Source of the DNA: Lysobacterales bacterium | GTDB lineage: Bacteria > Pseudomonadota > Gammaproteobacteria > Xanthomonadales > Rhodanobacteraceae | DNA length: 64,000 nt | Direction: 5' to 3' | Assembly: GCA_002632325.1 (NCBI GenBank) | Contig: NSJK01000011.1 | Location: forward strand, 1-64,000 | Part shown: piece by piece, positions 49,304-58,739 of the stretch | Layout of the letters: each line of letters begins with the position of its first letter | Position numbering within the stretch: the first letter of the stretch is position 1 | Translations under genes and position numbers: made by a program | Notes under the pieces: model-generated | Told to the model about the DNA's origin: nothing | The model's input: the letters and a program-made list of their open reading frames with translations, nothing else | The model's database searches: none

Positions 49304-50826
49304 GGGCGCGCCTCCAACGCGGCACGCGCCACGGCGAGGTCATCGAATGGACGGCGCGTGCCGGCGATTTCCTGATACGGCTCATGGCCCTTGCCCGCGA
49401 CCAGCACGACGTCGGCCGCGCCAGCATCGGTGACGGCGAGTGCGATGGCACGCGCGCGATCGCGTTCGATGCGCACCTGCGCGGGCTGGCGAAAACCGGC
49501 GCGGATCTGCGCGACGATCAGGTCGCCCTCCTCGCCTCGCGGATTGTCGTCGGTGACGATCACACGATCGGCGAGCGTCTCGGCGATCGCGGCCATCTGC
49601 GGACGCTTGCCGGCATCACGCTCACCGCCACAACCGAACACGCACACGAGTTGGCCCTCACAGTGCGCGCGCAGCGTGCGCAGCGCCTGCTCGAGCGCAT
49701 CGGGCGTGTGCGCATAGTCGATCACGACCAGTGGTTGCGCATTGGCGCCGCCGAGTCGACTCATGCGACCGGGCACCGGTTCGAGCGCAGCAAGCGCCGA
49801 CGTGATCGCGGCGAAATCGAAACCGAACTCGCCGAGCGTGGCGACCACCGCGAGCAGATTGGAAACATTGAAGCGACCGAGCAGCGACGTCGCGACCTGC
49901 CCTGCACCCCATGGCGTGCTCAGGTGAAAGCTCAATCCCTGCGCGCCGGCCTCGACCTTGCGCGCGACGATGTCGGCCGTGTCGTTGTCGATGCCGCAGC
50001 GATGCAGGCGCAAGCCCTTGCCCTGTGCGTGCGTCGCTTCGAGCTGCGCGGCCAGATCACGACCGAAGGCATCATCGACGTTGATGATGGCCGCGCGCAG
50101 ACCGGGCCAGCCGAACAGCCGCGCCTTGACCGCGCCATAGGCCTGCATCGTGCCGTGGTAGTCGAGATGATCGCGCGTGAGGTTGGTGAACACCGCCAGC
50201 TCGAAGGCGACCGCGTTGACGCGCCCCTGATCGAGCGCATGCGAGGACACTTCCATCGCCACGTGGCTTGCGCCGGCGTCGCGGAACTGCGCCAGAAGGC
50301 CCTGCACCCGGATCGCATCGGGCGTGGTGCGCTCACCCGCCTGCAATTGACCATGCAGACCTGCGCCGAGCGTGCCGATCGTCGCCGCGCGATGACCAGC
50401 GTGCTGCAAGGCCTGGGCGATGAGCTGCACGGTCGATGTCTTGCCATTGGTGCCGGTCACGCCGATCACATGCAGCGCGCGCGATGGCTCGCCGAACAGG
50501 CGTGCGGCCAGCGCACCCACCTGTGCGCGCAGATCCTCGATCCACAACAGCGGCGCTGCGCTGGCATCCGTCACGGCGGCACTGCGACGTGCCGACTCCG
50601 CAAGTCCCTCGGGATCGGCGAGGATCGCCACCGCACCGCGCGCCTGCGCAGCCGGCGCGAAGTTGATGCCGTGCGCCTGACTGCCGGCGAGCGCGATGAA
50701 AGCATCGCCCGCGTGCACGTTGCGCGAATCCAGACACAGACCCGTGATGCGAATGTCGCCGGCATTGCCGGCATCGCCGCGACCTTCAAGCAGATCACGC
50801 AAGCTCATCGATGGATGCATGCTCAT
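49297..50826 (-). CDS. murE: UDP-MurNAc-dipeptide--diaminopimelate ligase MurE
   Basis: This 509-residue Mur ligase adds the third stem residue. VIGVTGTNGKTSTVQLIAQA is the P-loop. The DDNPRGE segment carries the Asp-Asn-Pro-Arg motif specific for meso-diaminopimelate, so the wall is of the usual Gram-negative type. ATG at 50826 is chosen for GGGAG seven bases before it. The 118-bp gap to ftsI is longer than other gaps here and holds no gene. Confidence 0.96.
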   Translation of the reverse strand: MSMHPSMSLRDLLEGRGDAGNAGDIRITGLCLDSRNVHAGDAFIALAGSQAHGINFAPAAQARGAVAILADPEGLAESARRSAAVTDASAAPLLWIEDLRAQVGALAARLFGEPSRALHVIGVTGTNGKTSTVQLIAQALQHAGHRAATIGTLGAGLHGQLQAGERTTPDAIRVQGLLAQFRDAGASHVAMEVSSHALDQGRVNAVAFELAVFTNLTRDHLDYHGTMQAYGAVKARLFGWPGLRAAIINVDDAFGRDLAAQLEATHAQGKGLRLHRCGIDNDTADIVARKVEAGAQGLSFHLSTPWGAGQVATSLLGRFNVSNLLAVVATLGEFGFDFAAITSALAALEPVPGRMSRLGGANAQPLVVIDYAHTPDALEQALRTLRAHCEGQLVCVFGCGGERDAGKRPQMAAIAETLADRVIVTDDNPRGEEGDLIVAQIRAGFRQPAQVRIERDRARAIALAVTDAGAADVVLVAGKGHEPYQEIAGTRRPFDDLAVARAALEARPC

Positions 50827-50944
50827 GTTGCCGCTCCCGTGCGGATGCGCGGCACTCGGGGCGAGCGCCGCCGCGGGCACAGGGTGCCGGTCGGTTCGGC
50901 GCTCGCGCGGCGCACGATCGGGCCAATTGCTGGCAGGGCGAAGG

Positions 50945-52741
50945 TCACGGCGTCGCCACCTCGATCATGTTGCCGAGCGTCTCGGCATCGGGTTCGCTGC
51001 GCGCGGGCGCCGCCGGCACGCTCGGCGGCGGCGTCGGCCCGCCGGCGTACCAGGTCTTGACGTTGTCGGGCGGCACATCGAGCAGGCGCAGCGCGCCATC
51101 CATCACCCTCGCGAACACCGGCGCCGCGACAAAGCCGCCGGCATAGGTGATGAGACCGGCTTCGTTGCTGCCGGCATCGTGGATCACCACGGTGGCGACG
51201 AGCTCGGGATCGCTGACCGGCGCGATGCCGGTGAACAGCGAGACGTAGCGATTGGAATAGCCACCCGCGGCCGACTGGTGCGAGGTGCCGGTCTTGCCGC
51301 CGACCAGATAGTTGGGCACCGCCGCCGTGGGCGCGGTGCCGCCCTTGGCGACCACGGTCTGCAGCATCGCCAGCACTTCACCGGCAACCTTGGGATCGAG
51401 TACCTGCTCGCCCGCGTCGCCGCCACCCTTGACGAAGGTCGGCGTGTGCAGCACACCGCCATCGGCGATCGCCGCATAGGCGCGCACGATCTGCAGCGGC
51501 GTCACGTTGAGGCCATAGCCGAACGAAATCGTCGCCTGCTCGACCGGACCCCAGTCCTTGGGAATCGGCAGACGGCCCGGCGACTCGCCCGGGAAACCGC
51601 TGCCGCTGACCTCGCCGAAGCCCAGCGAATGGAACACGCCGTACATGTCGGCGCGCGGCAGCGAACCACCGATCTTGGCGGCACCGATGTTGCTCGACAC
51701 CGTGATCACGTGGGTGACGTCGATCACGCCGTGATTGTGGGTGTCGTGGAAGGTGTGCCCGTAGAAGCTCCAGGTGCCCGGCGAAGTGTCGACCTTGGTT
51801 TCGGGCTTCCACTTGCCGCTGGCCAACGCTGCCGCAATCGTCACCGCCTTCATCGTCGAACCCGGCTCGACCACGTCGGTGACGGCGCGATTGCGCCGAT
51901 ACTCGGTCGGCGCATTGCCGCGCGCATTGGGGTTGTACGAAGGCAGGTTGACCATGGCCAGGATCTCGCCACTGCGCGCATTGAGCACGACCATCGAACC
52001 GGACTTCGCGTTGTGCTTGCGCAGACTCGCCATCAGCTCGCGATAGGCCAGATACTGGATGCGGCGATCGATTGACAGGGTGAGGTCGCGCCCCGGCTGC
52101 GCCTCGCGCAAGAGTTCCACGTTCTCGATCTGGTGGCCGCGTCGATCGCGCAACACGCGCTTGCTGCCGGGTTTGCCCGAGAGCCAGTCGTTGAATGCCA
52201 GCTCGATGCCTTCCTGTCCCTGGTCATCGACATTGGTGAAGCCGAGCACATGCGCCATCACCTCGCCACTGGGGTAGTAGCGCTTGAATTCGCGCTGGCT
52301 GTAGACGCCGGGGATGGCGTGTTTGAGCACGGCTTGCGCGTCATCGGGATTGAGATGGCGCTTGATGAAGACAAATTCCTTGCCGGCCTTGGCGCGCTCC
52401 TCGACGCGCTCGCGCAGCGACTGCGCATCGAGCGCGGTGGCCTCGGCGAGTTCGCCGATGCGATCGGCGTGTTCGAGCAATTCCTGCGGGTTGATCCAGA
52501 TCGATTCGACCGGTGTCGAGACGGCCAGCGGCTCGCCATTGCGATCGAAGATGGTGCCGCGCGAGACCGGGATTTCCAGATCGCGCAGGTAACGCGCATC
52601 ACCCTGTTCCTGATAGAAATCCTTGCGCACTACTTGCAGGTCGACCGCGCGCACGACCAGTGCCGCACTGGCAAGCCCGAGCGCAACCGCGACGAGCTGC
52701 AGTCTGGCGCGCACATGCACCGGGCGAACGCGTGCATTCAT
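50945..52741 (-). CDS. ftsI: Septal transpeptidase FtsI (PBP3)
   Basis: This 598-residue class B penicillin-binding protein cross-links septal peptidoglycan. It has an N-terminal anchor (about 13-33), a pedestal domain with VSRGTIFDRNG, and the transpeptidase domain with Ser295-x2-Lys298 (EPGSTMK), Ser349-x-Asn351 (VSSN) and Lys483-Thr-Gly (GGKTGTS). The last 45 residues are Pro- and Ala-rich, longer than in E. coli. ATG at 52741 overlaps the ftsL stop (ATGA). Confidence 0.97.
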   Translation of the reverse strand: MNARVRPVHVRARLQLVAVALGLASAALVVRAVDLQVVRKDFYQEQGDARYLRDLEIPVSRGTIFDRNGEPLAVSTPVESIWINPQELLEHADRIGELAEATALDAQSLRERVEERAKAGKEFVFIKRHLNPDDAQAVLKHAIPGVYSQREFKRYYPSGEVMAHVLGFTNVDDQGQEGIELAFNDWLSGKPGSKRVLRDRRGHQIENVELLREAQPGRDLTLSIDRRIQYLAYRELMASLRKHNAKSGSMVVLNARSGEILAMVNLPSYNPNARGNAPTEYRRNRAVTDVVEPGSTMKAVTIAAALASGKWKPETKVDTSPGTWSFYGHTFHDTHNHGVIDVTHVITVSSNIGAAKIGGSLPRADMYGVFHSLGFGEVSGSGFPGESPGRLPIPKDWGPVEQATISFGYGLNVTPLQIVRAYAAIADGGVLHTPTFVKGGGDAGEQVLDPKVAGEVLAMLQTVVAKGGTAPTAAVPNYLVGGKTGTSHQSAAGGYSNRYVSLFTGIAPVSDPELVATVVIHDAGSNEAGLITYAGGFVAAPVFARVMDGALRLLDVPPDNVKTWYAGGPTPPPSVPAAPARSEPDAETLGNMIEVATP

Positions 52742-53010
52742 CGGCGGATCACCACGCTTGCCGTGGGATGCGGGGCGAGCATGCCGAGCTTTTCGCGCGC
52801 GATCTGGTCAACGCGGTTGTTGTCGGCCCAGGTCGCCTGCTCCAGTTGCAGGCGGCCATACTCGACATTGAGATCGTCGCGCTCGACACCCAGACGGGTG
52901 AGCTCGACGAATTGCAGGCGCGTCTGCTGGCGCACGTAGACGACAGCGATCGCGCTGGCGAGCACGGCCAGCAGGCCCAGCAGCACGACGAGAATGCCGG
53001 CAAGCTTCAC
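52738..53010 (-). CDS. ftsL: Cell-division protein FtsL
   Basis: This 90-residue bitopic protein has a membrane helix ([20 protein letters not shown], about 3-24) and a periplasmic leucine-zipper-like coiled coil that pairs with FtsB. The start is GTG at 53010, with GGAGGT just upstream, and it overlaps the rsmH stop as GTGA. The length and position between rsmH and ftsI confirm the assignment, since FtsL sequences diverge strongly. Confidence 0.92.
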   Translation of the reverse strand: MKLAGILVVLLGLLAVLASAIAVVYVRQQTRLQFVELTRLGVERDDLNVEYGRLQLEQATWADNNRVDQIAREKLGMLAPHPTASVVIRR

Positions 53011-53942
53011 GCGACCTCCGCGCGACGCTCGGCGATGCGCAGCACGGCACTGCGCGCACGCGGGTTGCGCGCGACTTCGGCGACCTCGGCCTGTTGCGCG
53101 CGCCCTACCGCCAGCAAGGGCGGCGGCGCGACTTCGGGCACTGGCAGGCCACGACGTTGCGCGCGCGCGACCGGGCCGCGGATGAATTGCTTGACGATGC
53201 GATCTTCGAGCGAGTGAAAACTGATCACCGCGAGCCGGCCGCCGGGCTTGAGGCATTGCGTTGCCGCAGTCAGACCCGTTTCGAGCGCGTCGAGCTCGCC
53301 ATTGATCTCGATGCGCAGCGCCTGAAACGTGCGCGTGGCCGGATGCTTGTGCGGATCGCGGCGGCCGATCGTGCGCGCGATGAGCTCGGCAAGCTCGCGC
53401 GTGGTCTGCAGCGGCTCATTGTGCCGTCGTTCCACGATGGCCCGGGCGATGCGTCGACTCATCCTCTCCTCGCCGTGACGCCACAACACGTCACTGATCT
53501 GCGTTTCGCTGGCCTGCGCCAACCATTGCGCCGCACTCGGGCCACGGCCTGGATCCATGCGCATGTCCAACGGCCCATCACTCTGAAAACTGAAACCCCG
53601 ACTGGCATCGTCGAGCTGGGGCGAAGAAACGCCCAGATCGAGCAACACGCCATCGAGCCCCGCCACCGCCAGCGGCCATTGCGCCATCTCGGCGAAATTG
53701 CCGTGTCTTGCCTGCACCCGCGCATCGCCAGCGAACTCACGCTGCGCACTCGCGATCGCCTCGGGATCGCGATCCATCACCAGCAGGCTGCCGCGCGGCC
53801 CCAGCCTCGCCAGCACCTGTCGCGCGTGTCCGCCGCGCCCGAACGTGCCATCCAGATAGGTTCCATCCGCCTTCACCTGCAGGCCTTCCAGCACCTGCTT
53901 CAACATCACCGGTTCATGCGTGTACTGCGCCTGCGCACTCAT
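53007..53942 (-). CDS. rsmH: 16S rRNA m4C1402 methyltransferase RsmH (MraW)
   Basis: This 311-residue methyltransferase N4-methylates C1402 in the ribosomal P site. [14 protein letters not shown] is the N-terminal signature, [16 protein letters not shown] the SAM loop, [18 protein letters not shown] the family motif, and [17 protein letters not shown] with [14 protein letters not shown] the C-terminal motifs. Together with RsmI (57814) it would complete the m4Cm modification. It starts 10 bp after mraZ. Confidence 0.97.
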   Translation of the reverse strand: MSAQAQYTHEPVMLKQVLEGLQVKADGTYLDGTFGRGGHARQVLARLGPRGSLLVMDRDPEAIASAQREFAGDARVQARHGNFAEMAQWPLAVAGLDGVLLDLGVSSPQLDDASRGFSFQSDGPLDMRMDPGRGPSAAQWLAQASETQISDVLWRHGEERMSRRIARAIVERRHNEPLQTTRELAELIARTIGRRDPHKHPATRTFQALRIEINGELDALETGLTAATQCLKPGGRLAVISFHSLEDRIVKQFIRGPVARAQRRGLPVPEVAPPPLLAVGRAQQAEVAEVARNPRARSAVLRIAERRAEVA

Positions 53943-53952
53943 CGTGTGCCCG

Positions 53953-54396
53953 TCACAACTTCAGATCGGCCATGTCCTCGGTGATTTCATCCTCCCCGAT
54001 CGTCTGCCGGATCTTTGCCTGATGCGCCTGCTCGCTCCACAGCTCGAACTTCTCGCCCATGCCGAGCAGCACCGCGCGCTTGTCGATGCCGCTGGCGCTG
54101 CGCTGACTGGCTTGCAATGGAATGCGTCCGTTGGCGTCGGGCTCGACATGGGCGGCCGCGCCGATCAGTTTCATCTGCAGGTTGCGATGCACCTGACGGA
54201 TGCTCGACAGGGCGACCACGCGATCGCGCACGCGCTCCCATTCGGCTTCGGGGAAAATCCACAGGCAGCCGTGCTCGAACGGGTTGTAGGTGACGACCAG
54301 ACGCTTACCGGCCTTGGACACGGCTTCACGATAGGCGGCGGGAATCGCCATCCGGCCCTTGTCGTCGATCGTGATTGCGGTTTCGCCTTGGAACAT
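53953..54396 (-). CDS. mraZ: Transcriptional regulator MraZ
   Basis: This 147-residue protein has two SpoVT/AbrB-like half-domains, each with a D-x-x-G-R core ([14 protein letters not shown] and [13 protein letters not shown]). MraZ forms ring-shaped oligomers and binds repeats just upstream of its own gene to repress the dcw operon. The start is ATG 54396, giving the family N-terminus [11 protein letters not shown]. The longer frame to 54456 crosses the operator. Confidence 0.96.
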   Translation of the reverse strand: MFQGETAITIDDKGRMAIPAAYREAVSKAGKRLVVTYNPFEHGCLWIFPEAEWERVRDRVVALSSIRQVHRNLQMKLIGAAAHVEPDANGRIPLQASQRSASGIDKRAVLLGMGEKFELWSEQAHQAKIRQTIGEDEITEDMADLKL

Positions 54397-54436
54397 GCCG
54401 AGCCTGCTGCTGCGCCTTGCAGAGCTTGCGGGCCAT

Positions 54437-54476
54437 GGCTCTCCACCATTTCCCACAATTCCACACGTGTTCCCAC
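54437..54476 (-). promoter_or_regulatory. MraZ operator (four boxes)
   Basis: On the minus strand four boxes lie 10 bp apart: GTGGG, GTGTG, GTGGG and GTGGA (each starting a 10-mer from 54476 down to 54437). MraZ in E. coli recognises repeated TGGGN boxes with the same 10-bp spacing. The first box overlaps the -10 element, which suits autorepression. Confidence 0.85.
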
Positions 54477-54503
54477 GTTAGTCGCAGCCCCTGAGACTGT
54501 CAA
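54475..54503 (-). promoter_or_regulatory. Sigma-70 promoter of the dcw operon
   Basis: A consensus -35 TTGACA (54503-54498) is followed by a 17-bp spacer and TAACGT (54480-54475) as a weak -10. It lies about 80 bp before mraZ, directly upstream of the MraZ boxes. Confidence 0.75.
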
Positions 54504-54680
54504 GGATATTTTCCTTACGGATCAATGGGCTGGGCAGAAGTTTTCTGGATTTCAGGCAGTTCCTGAGAAGCGTGCGCAATGTCATTGAAATACAAGGATT
54601 CATGTTCTGGCCAAACGACCGCAGCACCGCTATCACAGAGTCCGACAGTCGTTCTGGCACGAAATTTGACACGACATTGG

Positions 54681-54835
54681 CAGGCTGCTGAAAAACCCTT
54701 TTCAGCAGCCTGATAGCGCAGTGCAGGGATGCACTGCACGCGAATCGATCACGCAAGTGATTGATTCGTCGGAGACGAGTCCGGGCATGTACCGGATTCG
54801 TCGAGCTGAAGAAGTCCAGGATGGACTTCTTCAGC
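54681..54835. repeat. Chain of five adjacent stem-loops, copy 1
   Basis: Five hairpins follow one another almost without gaps. H1 (54681-54712) is a perfect 14-bp stem CAGGCTGCTGAAAA with loop ACCC. H2 (54718-54737) is GCAGTGCA with loop GGGA. H3 (54741-54768) is CGAATCGATCAC with one mismatch. H4 (54774-54802) is GACGAGTCCGG with one mismatch. H5 (54805-54835) is a perfect 14-bp stem GCTGAAGAAGTCCA with loop GGA. H2 to H5 recur at 63881-64000. No gene is evident in the rest of 54504-54937. Confidence 0.85.
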
Positions 54836-54937
54836 ACCCTGTGAGGGGCGAACACGCATCAGCTTCGTCGCGCAACGGGTGAAGCAGCCTGCAGACGCAG
54901 CCAAGGCTTGGATTGCAGACGATGCAACGCACGCCGC

Positions 54938-55720
54938 TCAGGTCAGCGCGCGATACAGGCTGAAACTGCTGGTCGCGATCAGCAGCACCGACACGATCAG
55001 CATGAGTTTCCGCGCGGCGATCTTCTTCGCCAGCATCGCGCCGAACGGCGCCGCAACCAAACCGCCGGCAACCAGCCCGATCGTGGCGATCGAAAATGCC
55101 GAGATGCCGATCGTCGCCATGAACGAGGCCGACACGGTGACGGTGACGAAGAACTCGGCGGCGTTGACCGTGCCGATCGTGCGCCGCGGCTCGGTGCCCT
55201 GCGCGAGCAGGTTCGAGGTCACCACCGAACCCCAGCCACCACCACCGGCGGCATCGAGGAAACCACCGACCAGACCCAGCGGTGCAACGAAGCGCGCATC
55301 GCAATGGGCATGATCGCGACGCATGCGCAACGCGCGCCAAAGCAGATAGAAGCCGATGATCACGAGGTAGGTCATCACGAACGGCTTGGCGATCGCGCCA
55401 TCGATGTTCGACAGCAGATACGCGCCGATGATGCCGCCGATCACGCCGGGAATCGTCAGTCGTCGAAACAGGCGCCAGTCGACATTGCCATGCAGGACAT
55501 GACTCAGACCCGACGCGCAGGTGGTGAAGGATTCCACCAGATGCACGCTCGCCGACGCGCGTGCCGGTGCCACGCCGAGCACGCTCACCAGCATGGTGTT
55601 GGTGATCACGCCAAAAGCCATGCCCAGCGCGCCGTCGACGAGCTGGGCAAGAAAACCGACCGCAATGAACGGCAAGATCGCGTTGATCTGTTCTGGCGTG
55701 AGGTCAGGCAGCGGAAACAT
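54938..55720 (-). CDS. TauE/SafE-family sulfite/anion exporter
   Basis: This 260-residue membrane protein has about eight hydrophobic helices. GFLAQLVDGALGMAFGVITN and GLVGGFLDAAGGGGWGSVVT are the paired glycine-rich family motifs, each at the start of a half. Family members export sulfite, sulfoacetate or related anions; the substrate here is unknown. ATG at 55720 is chosen because the 36 residues before it are Arg- and Cys-rich and not membrane-like. It stands alone, downstream of the hairpin repeat and upstream of the LamG gene. Confidence 0.88.
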   Translation of the reverse strand: MFPLPDLTPEQINAILPFIAVGFLAQLVDGALGMAFGVITNTMLVSVLGVAPARASASVHLVESFTTCASGLSHVLHGNVDWRLFRRLTIPGVIGGIIGAYLLSNIDGAIAKPFVMTYLVIIGFYLLWRALRMRRDHAHCDARFVAPLGLVGGFLDAAGGGGWGSVVTSNLLAQGTEPRRTIGTVNAAEFFVTVTVSASFMATIGISAFSIATIGLVAGGLVAAPFGAMLAKKIAARKLMLIVSVLLIATSSFSLYRALT

Positions 55721-55984
55721 GCAGCGGCAATCCCGAAAGGTTGAATGCACGGCCCTTGCGCTGACACGCTCCGCAGGCGGTCGCCAGCAACGCTCTACCC
55801 GAAACGACAGGTCGCAGCATGCAGCCAACAGGATGACAGACGCGCGCGGATCGAGCCATTGCTTCGATCAGGCCGAGGGAGATTGTCGATGCGCACGCCC
55901 CGCGCGGGGAAAGAAGCAGTCGCGATGCCCATATGCCGGCGCGCAGTTGATGCCCGGCGCGATGCTCCGGCACGCCGCAGCCGA

Positions 55985-56902
55985 TCAGGGCGGCGGGGCC
56001 TGCTCGAAGTCGTCGAGGAAGATCGCGTCGAATGGCGACTGCGGAGACCATTGGGGGCCTGCCGGGTCGCCGCCGTAGCGCAGTTCGCCATGGCTCGGCC
56101 CGCCCACTGCATTGGAAGTATCGTGGATGACCGATCCTGCGCCCTCGTCGAAATGATAGAGCGCGGCGGTTCCGACATCGGTCACGAAGGGGGCGCTTGG
56201 CCGCGTGAACGCGCCGTTGTAGCGCACCACCGTGGATAAACGCACTTCGCTTATCCAGCCCGCGAAGGACAAGGTCTGGTAATCGTGCTTTTCGGCCCCG
56301 ATCACAAGGGTCGGATCGTACACGGCGCTGGTCGAGCGGCCATCGCGATAACTGACATCGCCAAGGGGCCCGACCGCACTGCCATCGAATTGGCCATCGA
56401 CGAATATCTGCAAGGCGCCATTGCCGGCGTGTCGAATGAAGGCGAGGTGATGCCATTGCCCGTCATCGACGATGCTTGCACCACAGGCCGCCGCGCCGCT
56501 GCTGCCGCGGCTGACCCCGAAAACCAGGCGTCGATTGATCAGGCTCACGCCGTAGTCGCCATGATCGCCCGGGCCATCGACGTCGCGGTCGAACATGATA
56601 TGGCCGTAGATCCAGCGGTCATTGTCGCCATCGCAGACACCCGCATCGTCGTCGTTTTCGCCCGGCAGCGCGCGCAACCAGAACTCCAGCGTGAAATCGC
56701 CGCTGCCGACATCGACGGGACGGGCCGGCGCATCGAGCGCAATCACCACGCGATCCACCGTGGGCGCCGAAAACCCGTTGCCGTGGAAGCGCAGGGACTG
56801 CGCGCCGGCCGCTGCGCACATCAGCGCCAGCATGCCGCCCAGGATCCCGGCACAAGGTCGAGCGAACGCGATCGTGCGCACCAACCAACGGGCCCGCTTC
56901 AT
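55985..56902 (-). CDS. Secreted LamG-domain protein with C-terminal IF-x-x-x-FE tag
   Basis: This 305-residue protein starts with a signal peptide (LVRTIAFARPCAGILGGMLA to AAGAQS, cleavage near residue 35). A concanavalin-like LamG/laminin-G jelly roll follows (DFTLEFWLRALP, WHHLAFIRHAGNGALQIFVD, WISEVRLSTVVRY). Such domains bind carbohydrate or protein ligands. It ends AIFLDDFEQAPPP, a tag that also occurs inside the secreted protein at 61594. ATG at 56902 has GGAGG nine bases upstream. The frame to 57115 runs into rnpB and is rejected. Function is unknown. Confidence 0.75.
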   Translation of the reverse strand: MKRARWLVRTIAFARPCAGILGGMLALMCAAAGAQSLRFHGNGFSAPTVDRVVIALDAPARPVDVGSGDFTLEFWLRALPGENDDDAGVCDGDNDRWIYGHIMFDRDVDGPGDHGDYGVSLINRRLVFGVSRGSSGAAACGASIVDDGQWHHLAFIRHAGNGALQIFVDGQFDGSAVGPLGDVSYRDGRSTSAVYDPTLVIGAEKHDYQTLSFAGWISEVRLSTVVRYNGAFTRPSAPFVTDVGTAALYHFDEGAGSVIHDTSNAVGGPSHGELRYGGDPAGPQWSPQSPFDAIFLDDFEQAPPP

Positions 56903-57044
56903 CACCCAAGCCTCCGGCATGTCCTCATGGTGCCACCGGCGCCCTGCACAGGCCAGATGCGCGCCGCGGAGGCGGATCGCGATCTGGCCCGACGCCTGCC
57001 AGCCGATGAGCGCGTCAGGCGCGGCATCGGCGGCAAGCAAGGCG

Positions 57045-57487
57045 GAGTCGGCCGATAAGCCGGGTTCTGTCGTGGACAACCATTCCTCTGGGCCGCACGT
57101 CACCGTGCGGCTCAAGCAACCAACCCGGGGACGACGCGGGCCACGTCATGGTCCCCCTATTCGGTCTTGCTCCAGGTGGGGTTTGCCGTGCCGGTCCGTT
57201 GCCGGACTCGCGGTGCGCTCTTGCCGCACCGTTTCACCCTTGCCACGCCTCCCGCCACCCCTGTGCTGCCTGTCATCCTTCTGGATACGGACTTGGGCGG
57301 CGCGCTGCGCGCGCCGCCAAGTCATCCATTGTCATGGCAGCACAGGGGTGGCGGGAGCGTTCGGCGGTCTGCTCTCTGTTGCACTTTCCGTCGGCTCGCG
57401 CCGCCCAGGCGTTACCTGGCACCTTGCCCTGTGGAGCCCGGACTTTCCTCGGCGTTCTTGCGAACGACGCGGTTGTCTGGCCGACTC
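57045..57487 (-). ncRNA. rnpB: RNase P RNA (class A) with enlarged P12
   Basis: The minus strand carries the universal core: GAGGAAAGTCCGGGCTCCAC and GGTGCCAGGTAACGCCTGG near the 5' end, GTGCAACAGAGAGCAGACCG in the middle, and GGGTGAAACGGTGCGG, GGAGCAAGACCGAATAGGG and CCACGACAGAACCCGGCTTA towards the 3' end. The terminal P1 strands GAGTCGGCC/GGCCGACTC set the ends to within a few bases. The RNA is about 443 nt, longer than in E. coli (377), because P12 is replaced by a 20-bp perfect stem (57251-57270 with 57336-57355) topped by a second GC-rich hairpin (57291-57322). It lies between a small membrane-protein gene and the LamG gene. Confidence 0.97.
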
Positions 57488-57539
57488 CGCGTGCGAGTTT
57501 AGCATTGACCGACGCCGTGGCTTGCTCAGCGTGTCTTCC

Positions 57540-57806
57540 TCAGCGCGGCCACCACCAGCGCCGCAGCGGCTGCAGCGCCGCCGCGAGCGCAATGATCGCG
57601 GCGACGAAATGTCCGATCGTCGACCACACGGCCGCCTGCTCGGGCGCGGGAAAGCGCGCCAGCGCGAATTGACTGAAGGCGTAGTCGAGTGTGACGTAGA
57701 CCAATCCACCGACGAGGATCGCGGCGGCAATGAGGCCGAGTTTGCGCAACGGAGACATTGTCTCGTCGCGGATGTCGGTGCGGCGGCCGGGCGTGGTCTC
57801 GGACAT
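57540..57806 (-). CDS. Small two-helix membrane protein of unknown function
   Basis: An 88-residue protein with two hydrophobic helices: LIAAAILVGGLVYVTLDYAF (about 25-45) and IGHFVAAIIALAAALQPL (about 64-81). It ends in a Trp/Arg cluster. It starts 7 bp after the rsmI stop and probably shares its transcript. No motif points to a function. Coding status is supported by its tight spacing and its ordered hydrophobicity. Confidence 0.6.
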   Translation of the reverse strand: MSETTPGRRTDIRDETMSPLRKLGLIAAAILVGGLVYVTLDYAFSQFALARFPAPEQAAVWSTIGHFVAAIIALAAALQPLRRWWWPR

Positions 57807-57813
57807 GCTGGCT

Positions 57814-58659
57814 TCACTCTGCAGACTGGGATTCTTCCACATACAGTTGCTTGCGCGGCGCGCCGCTGATCGCCGCCGCCAATCGCGCTGCACGCGAGGG
57901 CGGCAGTTCCTCGCGCAACAAGGCGAAGATGCGCCGACCGGCGGCGAGCGTGGCTGCGTCGTCTTCGCCATCGGCGCCATTGACGACGAGCACGAACTCG
58001 CCGCGCTGCTGGTCGGCATCGACGAGCACGCGCGCATGCAGGGCTTCGAGAGGCGCGCCGAGCACGGTCTCGAAGCGCTTGGTGAGCTCGCGAGCGAGCA
58101 CCGCTTCGCGCCGCGCGCCAAGCACCGTGTTCATGTCAGCGAGCGTCTCGACGATGCGATGGCTCGATTCGTAGAAAATCAGCGTGCGCGTCTCGCCCGC
58201 GAGCACACGCAGGCGCTCGCGACGTGCGGCCGCCTTGGCCGGCAGAAAGCCCTCGAACACGAAACGATCGCTGGGCAGACCCGCCACCGACAGCGCCGCG
58301 ATCGCCGCGCACGGGCCGGGCACCGGAGACACTTCGCAGCCGGCTTCGCGTGCCGCGCGCACGAGACGAAAGCCCGGATCGCTGATGAGCGGCGTGCCCG
58401 CGTCGGAAATCAAGGCGACATCCTCGCCGGCAAGCAGACGCGCAACGATGCGCTGCGCCTGCTCACGCTCGTTGTGTTCGTGCAGGGCAAGCAGTGGCGC
58501 ATGCGGGCCGATCTGGGCCAACAGCGGCGCGCTGTGGCGCGTGTCCTCGGCAGCGATCAGTGCGACGCGTGCAAGCACTTCCTTCGCGCGCGGCGAGAAA
58601 TCGCCGAGATTGCCGATCGGCGTGGCCACCACCCACAGGCATCCTGGTCTGGCATTCAT
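57814..58659 (-). CDS. rsmI: 16S rRNA 2'-O-ribose C1402 methyltransferase RsmI
   Basis: This 281-residue SAM enzyme 2'-O-methylates C1402, the same base that RsmH (53007) N4-methylates. LWVVATPIGNLGDFSPRA is the N-terminal signature, AEDTRHSAPLL, LISDAGTPLISDPGFRLV and PVPGPCAAIAALSVAGLPSD follow. The start is ATG 58659. It is divergent from lpoA, with an 80-bp shared promoter region; the adjacent order rsmI/lpoA-yraN-dolP resembles yraL-yraM-yraN-yraP in E. coli. Confidence 0.96.
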   Translation of the reverse strand: MNARPGCLWVVATPIGNLGDFSPRAKEVLARVALIAAEDTRHSAPLLAQIGPHAPLLALHEHNEREQAQRIVARLLAGEDVALISDAGTPLISDPGFRLVRAAREAGCEVSPVPGPCAAIAALSVAGLPSDRFVFEGFLPAKAAARRERLRVLAGETRTLIFYESSHRIVETLADMNTVLGARREAVLARELTKRFETVLGAPLEALHARVLVDADQQRGEFVLVVNGADGEDDAATLAAGRRIFALLREELPPSRAARLAAAISGAPRKQLYVEESQSAE

Positions 58660-58739
58660 GTCGCGATGTCCACTCCGGGCACTGGCCCGCGATCGGCTAT
58701 CATCGCAGCGATTGCAACCCGCGCGCGAACGGAGAGGCC

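Noticed and set aside
56903..57115. N-terminal extension of the LamG protein
   Set aside because: It runs into rnpB, and the signal peptide with a good ribosome site starts at 56902.
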